Assembly (NCBI GenBank): GCA_035515055.1
Contig: DATJBV010000037.1
Coordinates: 62,001-126,000 of the forward strand
DNA: 64,000 bases
Direction of reading: 5' to 3'
Source: Pollutimonas sp035515055
Lineage (GTDB): Bacteria; Pseudomonadota; Gammaproteobacteria; Burkholderiales; Burkholderiaceae_B
A model generated the notes under the pieces. The model was not told the origin of the DNA and searched no databases. It saw only the letters and a list, made by a program, of their open reading frames with translations. The translations under genes and the position numbers were made by a program. Positions 48,244 through 56,621 of this stretch are shown piece by piece. Position 1 is the first letter of the stretch; the number at the start of each line of letters is the position of its first letter.

Positions 48244-48806
48244 CTATGGTATTTATTCCTTCCCGGCGCCGGTTTCTATCTTGCACGGCCAGCATGACGC
48301 TAGCTGGAGCCGGCGCCCCTGTCGCCATGGCACGCTCCGTCGTCTCGACGCAGCCGCGTCATTTGGCCTTCGACCACACCCACACGCGCGAACACGTATC
48401 GCTGGTCTACGCCTCTACTGCGGGCCACTATGTGGACAAGGCACTCTCACGCCTTAATTATTTCCTACGCGATCACTATACGAACGAAGTGGGCGTCATG
48501 GACCCACAGTTATTCGACATTCTGCACCGTATTAGCCATAGCTTGTCCACACGGCGCGCATTCCAGGTAATTTCCGGCTATCGGGGTCCCGCAACCAATG
48601 AACGCCTGCGCACCACGCGCGCAGGAGGAGTGGCCAAGCGCAGCCTGCACATGGACGGCAAAGCCATTGACATTCGGCTGCCGGGCGTCCCTTTAGCCGA
48701 ACTGCGCGATGCGGCGTTATCGTTGCGCGCGGGCGGCGTTGGTTTCTATCCCGGTCAGCAATTCATTCACGTCGACACAGGACGGGTGCGCAGTTGGGGT
48801 AGCTGA
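48240..48806 (+). CDS. YcbK family (DUF882) putative peptidoglycan peptidase
   Basis: A 188-residue exported protein of the M15-like DUF882/YcbK family. A twin-arginine-like start (FIPSRRRFLSCTASMTLAGAGAPVAMA) precedes the domain. The conserved metal-site pattern is present: ISGYRGPATNERLRTT, HMDGKAIDIRLPG with His and Asp ligands, and FIHVDTGRVRSW with the third His. It is predicted to be a zinc-dependent murein peptidase. Coupling by an ATGA overlap to the L,D-transpeptidase gene supports a joint cell-wall role, as in E. coli ycbB-ycbK. Confidence 0.9.
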   Translation: MTMVFIPSRRRFLSCTASMTLAGAGAPVAMARSVVSTQPRHLAFDHTHTREHVSLVYASTAGHYVDKALSRLNYFLRDHYTNEVGVMDPQLFDILHRISHSLSTRRAFQVISGYRGPATNERLRTTRAGGVAKRSLHMDGKAIDIRLPGVPLAELRDAALSLRAGGVGFYPGQQFIHVDTGRVRSWGS

Positions 48807-48813
48807 CCCTTAC

Positions 48814-49560
48814 TTAGTACATGTGCTGGCCGCCGTTCATGGCCACGTTAGACCCGGTCATGAAGGCCGCGGCATCGCTGCAGATAAATGCCACTAATGC
48901 GGCAATCTCGGACGGCTTGCCAAGCCTGCCTACAGGTATTTGGGAAATGATTTGGGACTCCAACACGTCTGTCGGCACTTGGGCGACCATTGCACTGTCC
49001 AGATAACCCGGCGATATGGCGTTTACTGTCACCCCTTTGCGCGCCACTTCCAGTGCCAATGACCGGGTGAAGCCGTAGATGCCAGCTTTGGCCGCCGAAT
49101 AATTGCTCTGGCCGAACGCCCCTTTGCTGGCATTGACCGACGAAATATTGACGATGCGTCCCCAGCCGCGTTCCACCATGGCCTCGCAGAAGGGCTTGGT
49201 CATGTTGAACATGGAATCCAGGTTGGTGTGTATGACTGTGTCCCAATTAAGTTTCGACAATTTTCGAAAACTTGCATCCCGCGTAATACCTGCATTGTTT
49301 ACAAGAATATCCACCTGGTTGCCGTCGCCGTGCAAACGCTGCGCGCACGCCATGCAAGATTCAAAATCGGCCACATCCACGGCATAGGCGGCGAAGTGAT
49401 AGCCTTCCGTTACCTGGTCGGCAAGCCAAGCTGCCATATTCTGGTTGCCTGGGCTATGGGTCACCAAGACGTTGTAATGTGCGTCGTAAAGTTCGCGAGC
49501 GATGGCCGTTCCCAGGGAGCCCATGCCTCCGGTCACAAGCGCCGTGCGTTGTTTCGTCAT
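48814..49560 (-). CDS. phaB: Acetoacetyl-CoA reductase
   Basis: A 248-residue short-chain dehydrogenase/reductase that reduces acetoacetyl-CoA to (R)-3-hydroxybutyryl-CoA with NADPH. The nucleotide-binding motif is VTGGMGSLGTAIARELYD, and NNAG is in VDILVNNAGITRD. The active site has Ser in IVNISSVNASKGAFGQSNYSAAKAG, with Tyr and Lys at the YSAAK motif. The PhaB-specific GQSNYSAAKAGIYGFTRSLA stretch separates it from FabG. It is placed 9 bases after phaC in the same operon, with a strong AAAGGA ribosome-binding site. It is the last gene of the ATPase-phaC-phaB operon, convergent with the ycbK-like gene with 7 bases between them. Confidence 0.94.
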   Translation of the reverse strand: MTKQRTALVTGGMGSLGTAIARELYDAHYNVLVTHSPGNQNMAAWLADQVTEGYHFAAYAVDVADFESCMACAQRLHGDGNQVDILVNNAGITRDASFRKLSKLNWDTVIHTNLDSMFNMTKPFCEAMVERGWGRIVNISSVNASKGAFGQSNYSAAKAGIYGFTRSLALEVARKGVTVNAISPGYLDSAMVAQVPTDVLESQIISQIPVGRLGKPSEIAALVAFICSDAAAFMTGSNVAMNGGQHMY

Positions 49561-49569
49561 TTTTTTCCT

Positions 49570-51267
49570 TTATTTTTCGAATATATAAGTGCCAGGAGCG
49601 GAATCGATGACCGGATAGCCGCGTTTTCTATTTCCCATGGAAGGGTGAGCAACAGGCGCGCCTGAGTGCCGGCCCAGCCAATCCCGCCAGGCCGGCCACC
49701 ACGATCCCGGATGTTGTGCGGCCGTCTGCAACCACTCGTCGGGGCCCAGGTAGGGATCGCCGACCGCCCTGGTATGGCACTTATAGTGCCTGTTTGGATG
49801 GCCGGGTTCGCTTACTACGCCAGCATTGTGGCCGCCGCTGGTAAGCGCAAATGTCAGTTCGGCAGAGGTGAGCAGGTGCAGCTTGAAAACAGAGCGCCAA
49901 GGAGCAACATGATCACTCTCCGTGCCCAGGCAAAAAATCGGCACACGAACATCGGTGAGGGCAACAGGTCTTCCATTGACGGGATAGCGGCCTTGAGCAA
50001 GGTCGTTGTCCAGGAATAGCCTCCGCAAATACTGCGAGTGCATCCGTGCAGGCATCCGCGTGGCGTCCGCATTCCAGGCCATCAACTCGTTTATCGGGGG
50101 CCGCTCGCCCATCAGGTAGGTGTCTATCATGTAGGACCAGACCAGGTAGTCGGAGCGCAGCAATTGGAACGCGCCCGCCATTTGGTCGGCGGTCAGATAA
50201 CCGGTGTCGGCCATTTGTGCCTCGAGCATTGCCACTTGGCTTGCGTCGATGAATAGCGACAGGTCGCCAGGCTCGCTGAAGTCGGACTGCGCGGCAAGCA
50301 GTGATATAGACGCCAGCCTGTCGTCGCCATCGCGTGCCATGGTTGCGGCCGCAATACAAAGCAACGTGCCCCCCAGGCAGTACCCCGTCGCATGCACCTT
50401 TTGGGCGGGGACAATTGCGTTGACGGCATCGAGCGCGGCCCGCACCCCAAACGATACGTAATCGTCCATGCCAAGGTCGCGTTCTTCATGCCCGGGATTC
50501 TTCCACGAGACGCAGAATACGGTGTGGCCCCGGCCAACCAGGTACTTGATCAGCGAGTTCTGAGGCGACAGATCGAGAATGTAGTACTTCATGATCCACG
50601 CCGGGAAGATCAGGATGGGCTCGGGGTGTGCCTTGTCTGTTGTCGGCGAGTATTGAATAAGCTCCATGAGCTTGTTCTTGAAGACCACCTTGCCGGGCGT
50701 GATGGCAACGTCGCGGCCGGGCATGAATTGGTCAAAGCGCGGGTCGGCGGCGCCCGTCAACCGCCTCCCAAGGTCCTGGACCATATTTTGCATGCCGCGC
50801 ACAAGGTTTGCGCCATGCTCCCTGCGTGTACGCTGAAGCACCTGCGGATTGGTGGCGGGAAAGTTGCGCGGGGAAATGCTAGCCAACCAGTGTTGCGCGG
50901 TAAAACCTACCACATCGGCGTGGTGCGGAGCGACCCCTCGCACCCCGTGGGTAGCCGCCTGCCACCACTGCTCGGTCAGCAGAAAAGACCGGCACCATAT
51001 GTTGTAGGGCCACTGTTGCCATTCAGGATCGCCAAAACGCCAGTCGGATTGTGCTACCGGCACTGGCGCGGCGAGCGTTTGGCTCGCCGCCGTATGCAGC
51101 AGTTCCAACTGTTTGCCGGGCGCAGCGGCCAAGTGCGTTGCCCAATCGATATAGCTCAACAGCGCGATCGTGGGCGACATGGACGACGTAGCCCTTCCAA
51201 TGGCGGCATGCAGGCGCTGGTCCAATTGCTCGGTGCTGCTCTTCGGCAGGAATGATGGGAGTTTCAC
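49570..51267 (-). CDS. phaC: Class I poly(3-hydroxyalkanoate) synthase
   Basis: A 565-residue polymerase that builds polyhydroxybutyrate from (R)-3-hydroxybutyryl-CoA. The alpha/beta-hydrolase core has the lipase-like box GYCLGG with catalytic Cys297, Asp452 in GTESDHVAPW, and His480 in SGGHNAG, forming the full triad. FFPAWIMKYYILDLSPQNSL-type features (here LIFPAWIMKYYILDLSPQN) and the N-terminal PhaC domain fit class I, which needs no PhaE or PhaR subunit. The start is GTG at 51265-51267 with an AAAGG ribosome-binding site; it overlaps the ATPase stop (GTGA), so the two are coupled. No phasin or depolymerase gene is in the window. Confidence 0.95.
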   Translation of the reverse strand: MKLPSFLPKSSTEQLDQRLHAAIGRATSSMSPTIALLSYIDWATHLAAAPGKQLELLHTAASQTLAAPVPVAQSDWRFGDPEWQQWPYNIWCRSFLLTEQWWQAATHGVRGVAPHHADVVGFTAQHWLASISPRNFPATNPQVLQRTRREHGANLVRGMQNMVQDLGRRLTGAADPRFDQFMPGRDVAITPGKVVFKNKLMELIQYSPTTDKAHPEPILIFPAWIMKYYILDLSPQNSLIKYLVGRGHTVFCVSWKNPGHEERDLGMDDYVSFGVRAALDAVNAIVPAQKVHATGYCLGGTLLCIAAATMARDGDDRLASISLLAAQSDFSEPGDLSLFIDASQVAMLEAQMADTGYLTADQMAGAFQLLRSDYLVWSYMIDTYLMGERPPINELMAWNADATRMPARMHSQYLRRLFLDNDLAQGRYPVNGRPVALTDVRVPIFCLGTESDHVAPWRSVFKLHLLTSAELTFALTSGGHNAGVVSEPGHPNRHYKCHTRAVGDPYLGPDEWLQTAAQHPGSWWPAWRDWLGRHSGAPVAHPSMGNRKRGYPVIDSAPGTYIFEK

Positions 51268-54011
51268 GGTATGCCTTTACTTGGAAGAAGAACGGGATCG
51301 CGTTCCTGTATGCCCCTGACGACGGCTTTTTCGAGCTCCGCGGCCAGGAACACCAAAAAGGAGGCGGCGATGACTTTGGACCAGTCCATTGGACTTAAGC
51401 TGGACGAGCCGAAGATGCGTTGCATGAAAGACGCATGGGTGTATAAAACCTGTAAGACAATACTGGCGGCAATGGCGAACAGCACATAGCGGTTGCCGGT
51501 CAGGCCCTCAAGGCTGAGCACAGATTCAGTTATATAGCGGCTGCAGATTAAATAAAACATCTCGCTGAAAACAACCGTATTGACCGCCATGGTGCGCGCG
51601 GCGGAGAGGGAGGCGCCGTTGTCGATTTCCCAGAGAAACAAGGCCAGTGCCACACCCATCATGAGGAAAGAAACGTAAACAATTCGCCAGACAAAGAAGA
51701 GCGGAAACAGCGAGGCGGCGGGCGGACGCGGGCGACGCCGCATAATGTTGCGCTCGGCCGGCTCGAACGCCAGCGCAAGCCCAAGTGTGCTTGCGGTAGC
51801 CATGTTGATCCACAATACTTGGACGGCGGTCAGGGGAAGAGTCAGCCCGAAGATAAGTGCGGCGATGATCAGCAGCGCTTCCCCTCCGTTGGTGGGCAGC
51901 ATGAACAGCATGAACTTCTTCACGTTGTCGTATACCGCCCGGCCTTCGCGAACCGCAACGACAATGGTGGCGAAGTTGTCGTCCGCCAGGATCAGGTCGG
52001 CGGCGTCCTTGGCGGCTTCTGTGCCTTTCAGGCCCATCGCCACTCCGACATCGGCGCGCTTGAGCGCGGGTGCGTCGTTGACGCCATCGCCGGTCATCGC
52101 CACGGTGTGGCCGTTAAGCTGCAAGGCTTGGACCAGGCGCAACTTATGTTCGGGACTTGCGCGAGCGAAGATGTCCACATCGGACACCACGCGCTGCAAT
52201 GTGCCTGTATCCATAAGCGCAATTTCGCTGCCCGTGAGACTGGGCTTGCCCATGCCTATCGAGAGTTGCGCCCCAATGGCTCGGGCTGTGTCGGCATGGT
52301 CACCGGTGATCATTTTTACCGAAATACCCGCCGCGTGGCAATCCCGCACAGACCTGATGGCTTCTTCCCGTGGAAGATCGACGATGCCGACCAATGCCAG
52401 CATGGTGAAGTGTCCGCCCAGGTCGGCGTCCGCCATCAACGGGCCATCCGGCTCCGCCGGCTTTTCGGCGATAGCCAGTAGGCGCAAGCCTCGTGCGGCT
52501 AAATCGGTTGCCATCCGGCGCCAATAATCGACGTCCAGCGCGGCTGTTCCAGCAAGGTCGGACTGGCTGTCGCATAGTTCGAGTATGCGTTCAGGCGCGC
52601 CCTTGGCAAATATCCATGGACGTTCGTCGGGCCCGACGTGATGGGTCGCCATATAGCGGTTCACCGACTCGAAGGGCAGGGAGTCCACGCGCGGCCATGC
52701 GGAACTCAAGGCGTCCGGTGTCAGGCCGGCCTTATGGCCAAGCACGAGCAGCGCGCCTTCAGTGGGATCGCCCTCGACGAACCAATGTTCATCGGCTTTG
52801 CGCAGCGCGGCATCGTTGCATAGAACGCCCGCGCGGATGGCCTGGGCGAGCACAGGATCGCTGCCGGCGCCTATTTGTCTACCGTCGACGAAGAACGCGC
52901 CCGCCGGCATATAGCCCACACCGCTCACCTCGACGACACGGCCGGCGCAGACAATGCGCTCCACCGTCATTTCATTGCGGGTCAGCGTTCCCGTCTTGTC
53001 GGTGCAAATTACAGTGACCGATCCTAGCGTCTCCACCGCGGCAAGACGTCGTACGACCGCTTTTTGCCGTGCCATGCGTTGCACTCCCAGGGCAAGGGTG
53101 ACGGTCAGCACCACCGGCAGTCCTTCCGGGATAGCCGACGCGACCATGGCGACGACCATCATGAACATGTCGCTGGGCGGCAGGTCGCGAACCAGCGTTC
53201 CGAAAAGGAAGGTTAGAGCGCCCAAGGCCAGGATGACGAGCGCAAGCCAGTAGGAAAACTTGTTGATTTGCTGAATAAGAGGGGTCGCCGCCCTTTGGAT
53301 GCCTGCCAGCATTCTATTTATTTGGCCGAGCTCGGTGGTGGCGCCGGTGGCGACAATGACGCCGCTCGCCTGTCCCTGGACGCAGACGGTGCCGGAAAAA
53401 GCCATGCATGACTGATCGGCCGGTGTGGCGTTGTTGGGCACCGGGGCAACGGATTTATCGACTGGCAAGGATTCGCCAGTGAGCGCCGCTTCGTCAATTC
53501 TGAGCTCTTTCGCCGCGATCAGCCGTAAATCGGCGGGCACCCGGTCGCCTGGATTCAAAACCACCACGTCGCCAGGGACCAGCGCCGCCGCCTTGATTTC
53601 GTATCGGCGGCCGCCGCGTATGACCAGCGCATGGGGCGCAAGCATGGTTCGAATGGCGTCCAGCGCCGTCTCGGCTTTGCCTTCCTGAATAAATCCAATA
53701 ATGGCGTTGATCACAATGGCGGCGAGAAGCACGCCGGTATCGAGCCAATGTTCCAGGCTGGCAGTCACGACGGCCGCGCCCATCATGACATAGAGCAGGA
53801 TATTGTTGAACTGCCCGATGAGGCGCCGCAACGGCCCGCGGCGTTGTGCCGGCGCCAGTTCGTTGCGCCCATAGCGTTCGAGCCGCAGTCGGGCTTCGGT
53901 TTCGTCGAGTCCGGAGAGTCCGGACCCAAACTGCCGCAAGACGTCGTCCGCGCCGAGAGCGTGGAAAGGCCGCGTGCCTTCCGGCCGGGTTGTGCGAGGC
54001 AGAGGTTCCAT
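51264..54011 (-). CDS. P-type cation-transporting ATPase (P2/SERCA-like)
   Basis: A 915-residue ion pump. The phosphorylated Asp338 is in CTDKTGTLTRN, the membrane motif PEGLP is near residues 295-299, TGES lies near residue 180, and the hinge has MTGDGVNDAPALKRADVGVAMG. About ten hydrophobic segments and the C-terminal cation-ATPase domain follow. PEGLPVVLTVTLALG indicates the P2 (calcium/sodium-type) group rather than heavy-metal CPx pumps; the ion is not certain. Start chosen at ATG 54009-54011; the frame extends to 54146, but the extension would cross the regulatory site. It is the first gene of an operon with phaC and phaB, an association seen in low-oxygen-induced loci of Burkholderia. 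Confidence 0.92.
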   Translation of the reverse strand: MEPLPRTTRPEGTRPFHALGADDVLRQFGSGLSGLDETEARLRLERYGRNELAPAQRRGPLRRLIGQFNNILLYVMMGAAVVTASLEHWLDTGVLLAAIVINAIIGFIQEGKAETALDAIRTMLAPHALVIRGGRRYEIKAAALVPGDVVVLNPGDRVPADLRLIAAKELRIDEAALTGESLPVDKSVAPVPNNATPADQSCMAFSGTVCVQGQASGVIVATGATTELGQINRMLAGIQRAATPLIQQINKFSYWLALVILALGALTFLFGTLVRDLPPSDMFMMVVAMVASAIPEGLPVVLTVTLALGVQRMARQKAVVRRLAAVETLGSVTVICTDKTGTLTRNEMTVERIVCAGRVVEVSGVGYMPAGAFFVDGRQIGAGSDPVLAQAIRAGVLCNDAALRKADEHWFVEGDPTEGALLVLGHKAGLTPDALSSAWPRVDSLPFESVNRYMATHHVGPDERPWIFAKGAPERILELCDSQSDLAGTAALDVDYWRRMATDLAARGLRLLAIAEKPAEPDGPLMADADLGGHFTMLALVGIVDLPREEAIRSVRDCHAAGISVKMITGDHADTARAIGAQLSIGMGKPSLTGSEIALMDTGTLQRVVSDVDIFARASPEHKLRLVQALQLNGHTVAMTGDGVNDAPALKRADVGVAMGLKGTEAAKDAADLILADDNFATIVVAVREGRAVYDNVKKFMLFMLPTNGGEALLIIAALIFGLTLPLTAVQVLWINMATASTLGLALAFEPAERNIMRRRPRPPAASLFPLFFVWRIVYVSFLMMGVALALFLWEIDNGASLSAARTMAVNTVVFSEMFYLICSRYITESVLSLEGLTGNRYVLFAIAASIVLQVLYTHASFMQRIFGSSSLSPMDWSKVIAASFLVFLAAELEKAVVRGIQERDPVLLPSKGIP

Positions 54012-54076
54012 GGATTCCCGTAGAGGCTCGCCGGTTGCATCTTTTCCGGTGTCTGGGGTTGTAGCGTCAATCAAAC

Positions 54077-54082
54077 AAGATA
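54077..54082 (-). promoter_or_regulatory. Candidate -10 for the ATPase-phaC-phaB operon
   Basis: TATCTT on the minus strand predicts transcription from about 54070, leaving a leader of about 59 bases to the ATPase ATG. Relative to that start the FNR-type box is centred at exactly -41.5, the class II activator position, and no -35 is needed. Confidence 0.6.
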
Positions 54083-54104
54083 ATGGACAGAAACCCCACT
54101 TAAC

Positions 54105-54118
54105 TTGATCCCGATCAA
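54105..54118. promoter_or_regulatory. Perfect FNR/ANR-type box in a divergent promoter region
   Basis: TTGAT-CCCG-ATCAA is an exact match to the FNR/CRP-family oxygen-regulator consensus (TTGAT, four bases, ATCAA). It lies between the minus-strand ATPase-phaC-phaB operon and the plus-strand permease-pta-ackA genes. It is centred at 54111.5: -41.5 from the predicted minus-strand start, and about -70 from the plus-strand start predicted from TACTAT at 54170-54175. Both are classical activating positions. The sequence match is directly visible; oxygen control is inferred. Confidence 0.8.
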
Positions 54119-54169
54119 GAGTAGGGCGTTTGTCATGGTGCCGCAACGTTGGACGGGACAGGTTCTATT

Positions 54170-54175
54170 TACTAT
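54170..54175 (+). promoter_or_regulatory. Candidate -10 for the permease-pta-ackA genes
   Basis: TACTAT is a weak -10-like hexamer that would start transcription near 54182, about 23 bases before the permease ATG at 54205. The FNR-type box would then be centred near -70.5, close to a class I position. Weaker evidence than for the opposite strand. Confidence 0.35.
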
Positions 54176-54204
54176 GCCTCTTCATCTTGCGCCTTAACGC
54201 GCAC

Positions 54205-55617
54205 ATGCTCAACCCTCCGGAATCAGGCATAGTGGATTTATTTATTGTTCTTGCGGCATTGACGTTTCTGATGCTTGCCGCCTACCGCGGCTATAGCGTA
54301 ATTCTTTGCGCGCCGCTTGCGGCCATGGGTGCCGTATTTTTTACGGATCCGGCGGCGGTTGCCCCCGTGTTCTCGGGCGTCTTCATGGAACGGATGGTGG
54401 GCTTTGCCAAGCTGTACTTTCCGGTATTTTTGCTGGGCGCGGTATTCGGCAAATTAATAGAAATTTCCGGTTTTTCCCGAGCCATCGTTCAGGCCGTCAT
54501 GCGGGTTATTGGTCCGCAACGAGCCATGCTGGCGATCGTCCTCGTATGTGCGCTGCTTACTTATGGCGGCGTCTCGCTCTTTGTGGTGGTGTTCGCGGTC
54601 TATCCGTTTGCGGCCGAAATGTTCCGCCAGGCCGGTATTCCCAAGCGATTGATGCCGGCCACTATTGCGCTAGGCGCGTTTACTTTCACCATGACCGCCT
54701 TGCCGGGCACGCCCCAGATCCAGAACATAATCCCAACCACATTCTTCGATACGACATCCTGGGCCGCGCCGTGGCTGGGTGTCATAGGCAGCGTGCTTAC
54801 GCTGACATTCGGCCTGGCATACCTGGAGTGGCGCCGCGTCGCGGCGCGCAACGAGGGTTACGGCACTGAATTGCTGAACGAACCGGCAGTCCCGGCAAAC
54901 GACGTTATCCATCACCCCGTTATCGCCTTGCTGCCCCTGGTTGTCGTCGGGCTGGCCAATTTATTGTTCTCCCGGTGGATACCCGCATGGTATCCGGCCG
55001 ATTACGCGGTCGTGTTGCCGGGCCTGGCTACGCCGGTGCCCGCCAATACTGAGCAGATGGCGGCAATATGGGCGGTCATGGCTGCATTGCTGGCCGGGAT
55101 TCTCACTGTCATCATTTTTGCCTACCGCGACATCGTGGCGCAATTTGCCGAGGGCACGAAAAGCGCCGTATCGGGCGCGTTGCTGGCATCCATGAATACC
55201 GCTGCGGAGTATGGATTCGGCGGCGTCATCGCCGCGCTTCCCGGCTTCTTGCTGGTTTCGGAGGCGCTCAGGGCGATCCCGGATCCCCTGGTCGGCGAAG
55301 CCGTAGCCGTGACCGTGCTTGCCGGTATCACCGGATCCGCATCCGGCGGAATGAGCATCGCGCTGGCCGCCATGGCCGACACTTTCATCGAAGGAGCCCG
55401 TGCGGCGGGCATTCCCTTCGAGGTGCTCCATCGGATCGCCGCAATGGCCAGCGGCGGCATGGACACATTACCTCATAATGGTGCCGTCATTACGCTGCTT
55501 GCGGTCACCGGACTTTCGCACCGTCAGTCCTACGTTGATATATTCGCCATAACATTGATTTCAACGGCCATGGTATTTGCCGTGATAGCCACTTACTACC
55601 TTACGGGCATTGTCTAG
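54205..55617 (+). CDS. GntP family permease
   Basis: A 470-residue inner-membrane transporter with about 12-14 hydrophobic segments. It belongs to the GntP/gluconate permease superfamily: VDLFIVLAALTFLMLAAYRGYSVILCAPLAA at the start, VFGKLIEISGFSRAIVQAVM, ALGAFTFTMTALPGTPQIQNIIPTTFF, and the C-terminal GMDTLPHNGAVITLLAVTGLSHRQSY. The ATG at 54205 fits the family; a TTG at 54130 would add residues with no membrane segment. Distant members carry gluconate, but the short-chain-acid context (pta, ackA, pha genes) suggests an acid such as 3-hydroxybutyrate or acetate; this is inference. Pta gene follows after 34 bases. Confidence 0.88.
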   Translation: MLNPPESGIVDLFIVLAALTFLMLAAYRGYSVILCAPLAAMGAVFFTDPAAVAPVFSGVFMERMVGFAKLYFPVFLLGAVFGKLIEISGFSRAIVQAVMRVIGPQRAMLAIVLVCALLTYGGVSLFVVVFAVYPFAAEMFRQAGIPKRLMPATIALGAFTFTMTALPGTPQIQNIIPTTFFDTTSWAAPWLGVIGSVLTLTFGLAYLEWRRVAARNEGYGTELLNEPAVPANDVIHHPVIALLPLVVVGLANLLFSRWIPAWYPADYAVVLPGLATPVPANTEQMAAIWAVMAALLAGILTVIIFAYRDIVAQFAEGTKSAVSGALLASMNTAAEYGFGGVIAALPGFLLVSEALRAIPDPLVGEAVAVTVLAGITGSASGGMSIALAAMADTFIEGARAAGIPFEVLHRIAAMASGGMDTLPHNGAVITLLAVTGLSHRQSYVDIFAITLISTAMVFAVIATYYLTGIV

Positions 55618-55651
55618 GCTCGACCGACTCATTCAGTAACAAGGAACAAGC

Positions 55652-56587
55652 ATGACCGAATCCGCTCGCTATACCCGACTCATCGACGCCGCACGCGGGA
55701 CGGCGGACCGGACTTGCGTGGTGGCGCATCCCTGCGATGAAACCTCGCTGGGCGCCGCGGTCGAAGCGGCTGAGCTGGGCATCTTCAAGCTAGTACTCGC
55801 CGGTCCTGAACGCCGGCTGCGTTCGCTCGCTCAGCAACTCGGCCTGAATCTGGATGCGGTCACGATCATCGATACACCGCATAGCCACGCATCGGCCGAG
55901 GCGGCCGTGGCCGAAGTGCAGGGCGGCAGGGCGTCGCTGCTGATGAAAGGCAGCCTTCACACCGACGAACTCATGTCCGCGGTGCTGAGCCATAACGGCG
56001 GATTGCGAACCGCGCGGCGCATCAGTCATGTCTTCATCATGGACGTGCCCAGCTACCAGGAGCTGCTCTTCATCACGGACGCCGCCATCAACATTTTTCC
56101 CGACCTCGAGACAAAAGCCGACATCATCCGTAATGTCATCGACCTGCATGTGGGCCTGGGCTTGGGCGCACCGCGCGTCGCTATCTTGTCGGCTGTCGAA
56201 CAGGTAAGCGGCAAGATCCCCAGCACCATTGAGGCGGCCGCCCTGTGCAAGATGGCCGATCGCGGCCAGATCGAAGGCGGCATCATCGATGGTCCACTGG
56301 CGCTGGATAACGCCATCAGTCCCGAGGCGGCCCGCATGAAGGGCATACATTCAGAGGTGGCGGGGCGCGCTCAAGTATTGGTGGTGCCCGATATGGAGGC
56401 GGGCAATATGCTGGCCAAAAACCTGACGTTCCTCGCGGGGGCCAACGCCGCCGGTATCGTGTTGGGCGCGCGGGTGCCGATCATTCTTACCAGCCGGGCC
56501 GATAGCGCCAGCGCCAGGCTTGCATCTTGCGCCGTCGCGGCGCTTTACGCCGACCATCGCGCGCGGATTTTGCCCGTTCCCGCCTGA
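55652..56587 (+). CDS. Phosphate acetyl/butyryltransferase (short PTA/PTB type)
   Basis: A 311-residue acyltransferase that exchanges CoA for phosphate, giving acetyl phosphate (or butyryl phosphate) for AckA. It belongs to the short PTA_PTB family rather than the long E. coli Pta: VVAHPCDETSLGAAVEAAELGIFKLVLAGP, GGRASLLMKGSLHTDELMSAV, SHVFIMDVPSYQELLFITDAAINIFPDL and IDGPLALDNAISPEAA. These fit the phosphotransacetylase/phosphotransbutyrylase fold; acyl specificity is not determined. It has an AAGGAAC ribosome-binding site and is followed 34 bases later by ackA, so the two form the acetate/ATP branch. Confidence 0.92.
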   Translation: MTESARYTRLIDAARGTADRTCVVAHPCDETSLGAAVEAAELGIFKLVLAGPERRLRSLAQQLGLNLDAVTIIDTPHSHASAEAAVAEVQGGRASLLMKGSLHTDELMSAVLSHNGGLRTARRISHVFIMDVPSYQELLFITDAAINIFPDLETKADIIRNVIDLHVGLGLGAPRVAILSAVEQVSGKIPSTIEAAALCKMADRGQIEGGIIDGPLALDNAISPEAARMKGIHSEVAGRAQVLVVPDMEAGNMLAKNLTFLAGANAAGIVLGARVPIILTSRADSASARLASCAVAALYADHRARILPVPA

Positions 56588-56621
56588 CGGACCCCATACT
56601 CAACTTGGCCAGATATAACCA

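Noticed and set aside
54061..54080. Second FNR half-site (ATCAA near 54070) beside the main box
   Set aside because: Only one arm matches; the partner TTGAT at the correct spacing is absent.
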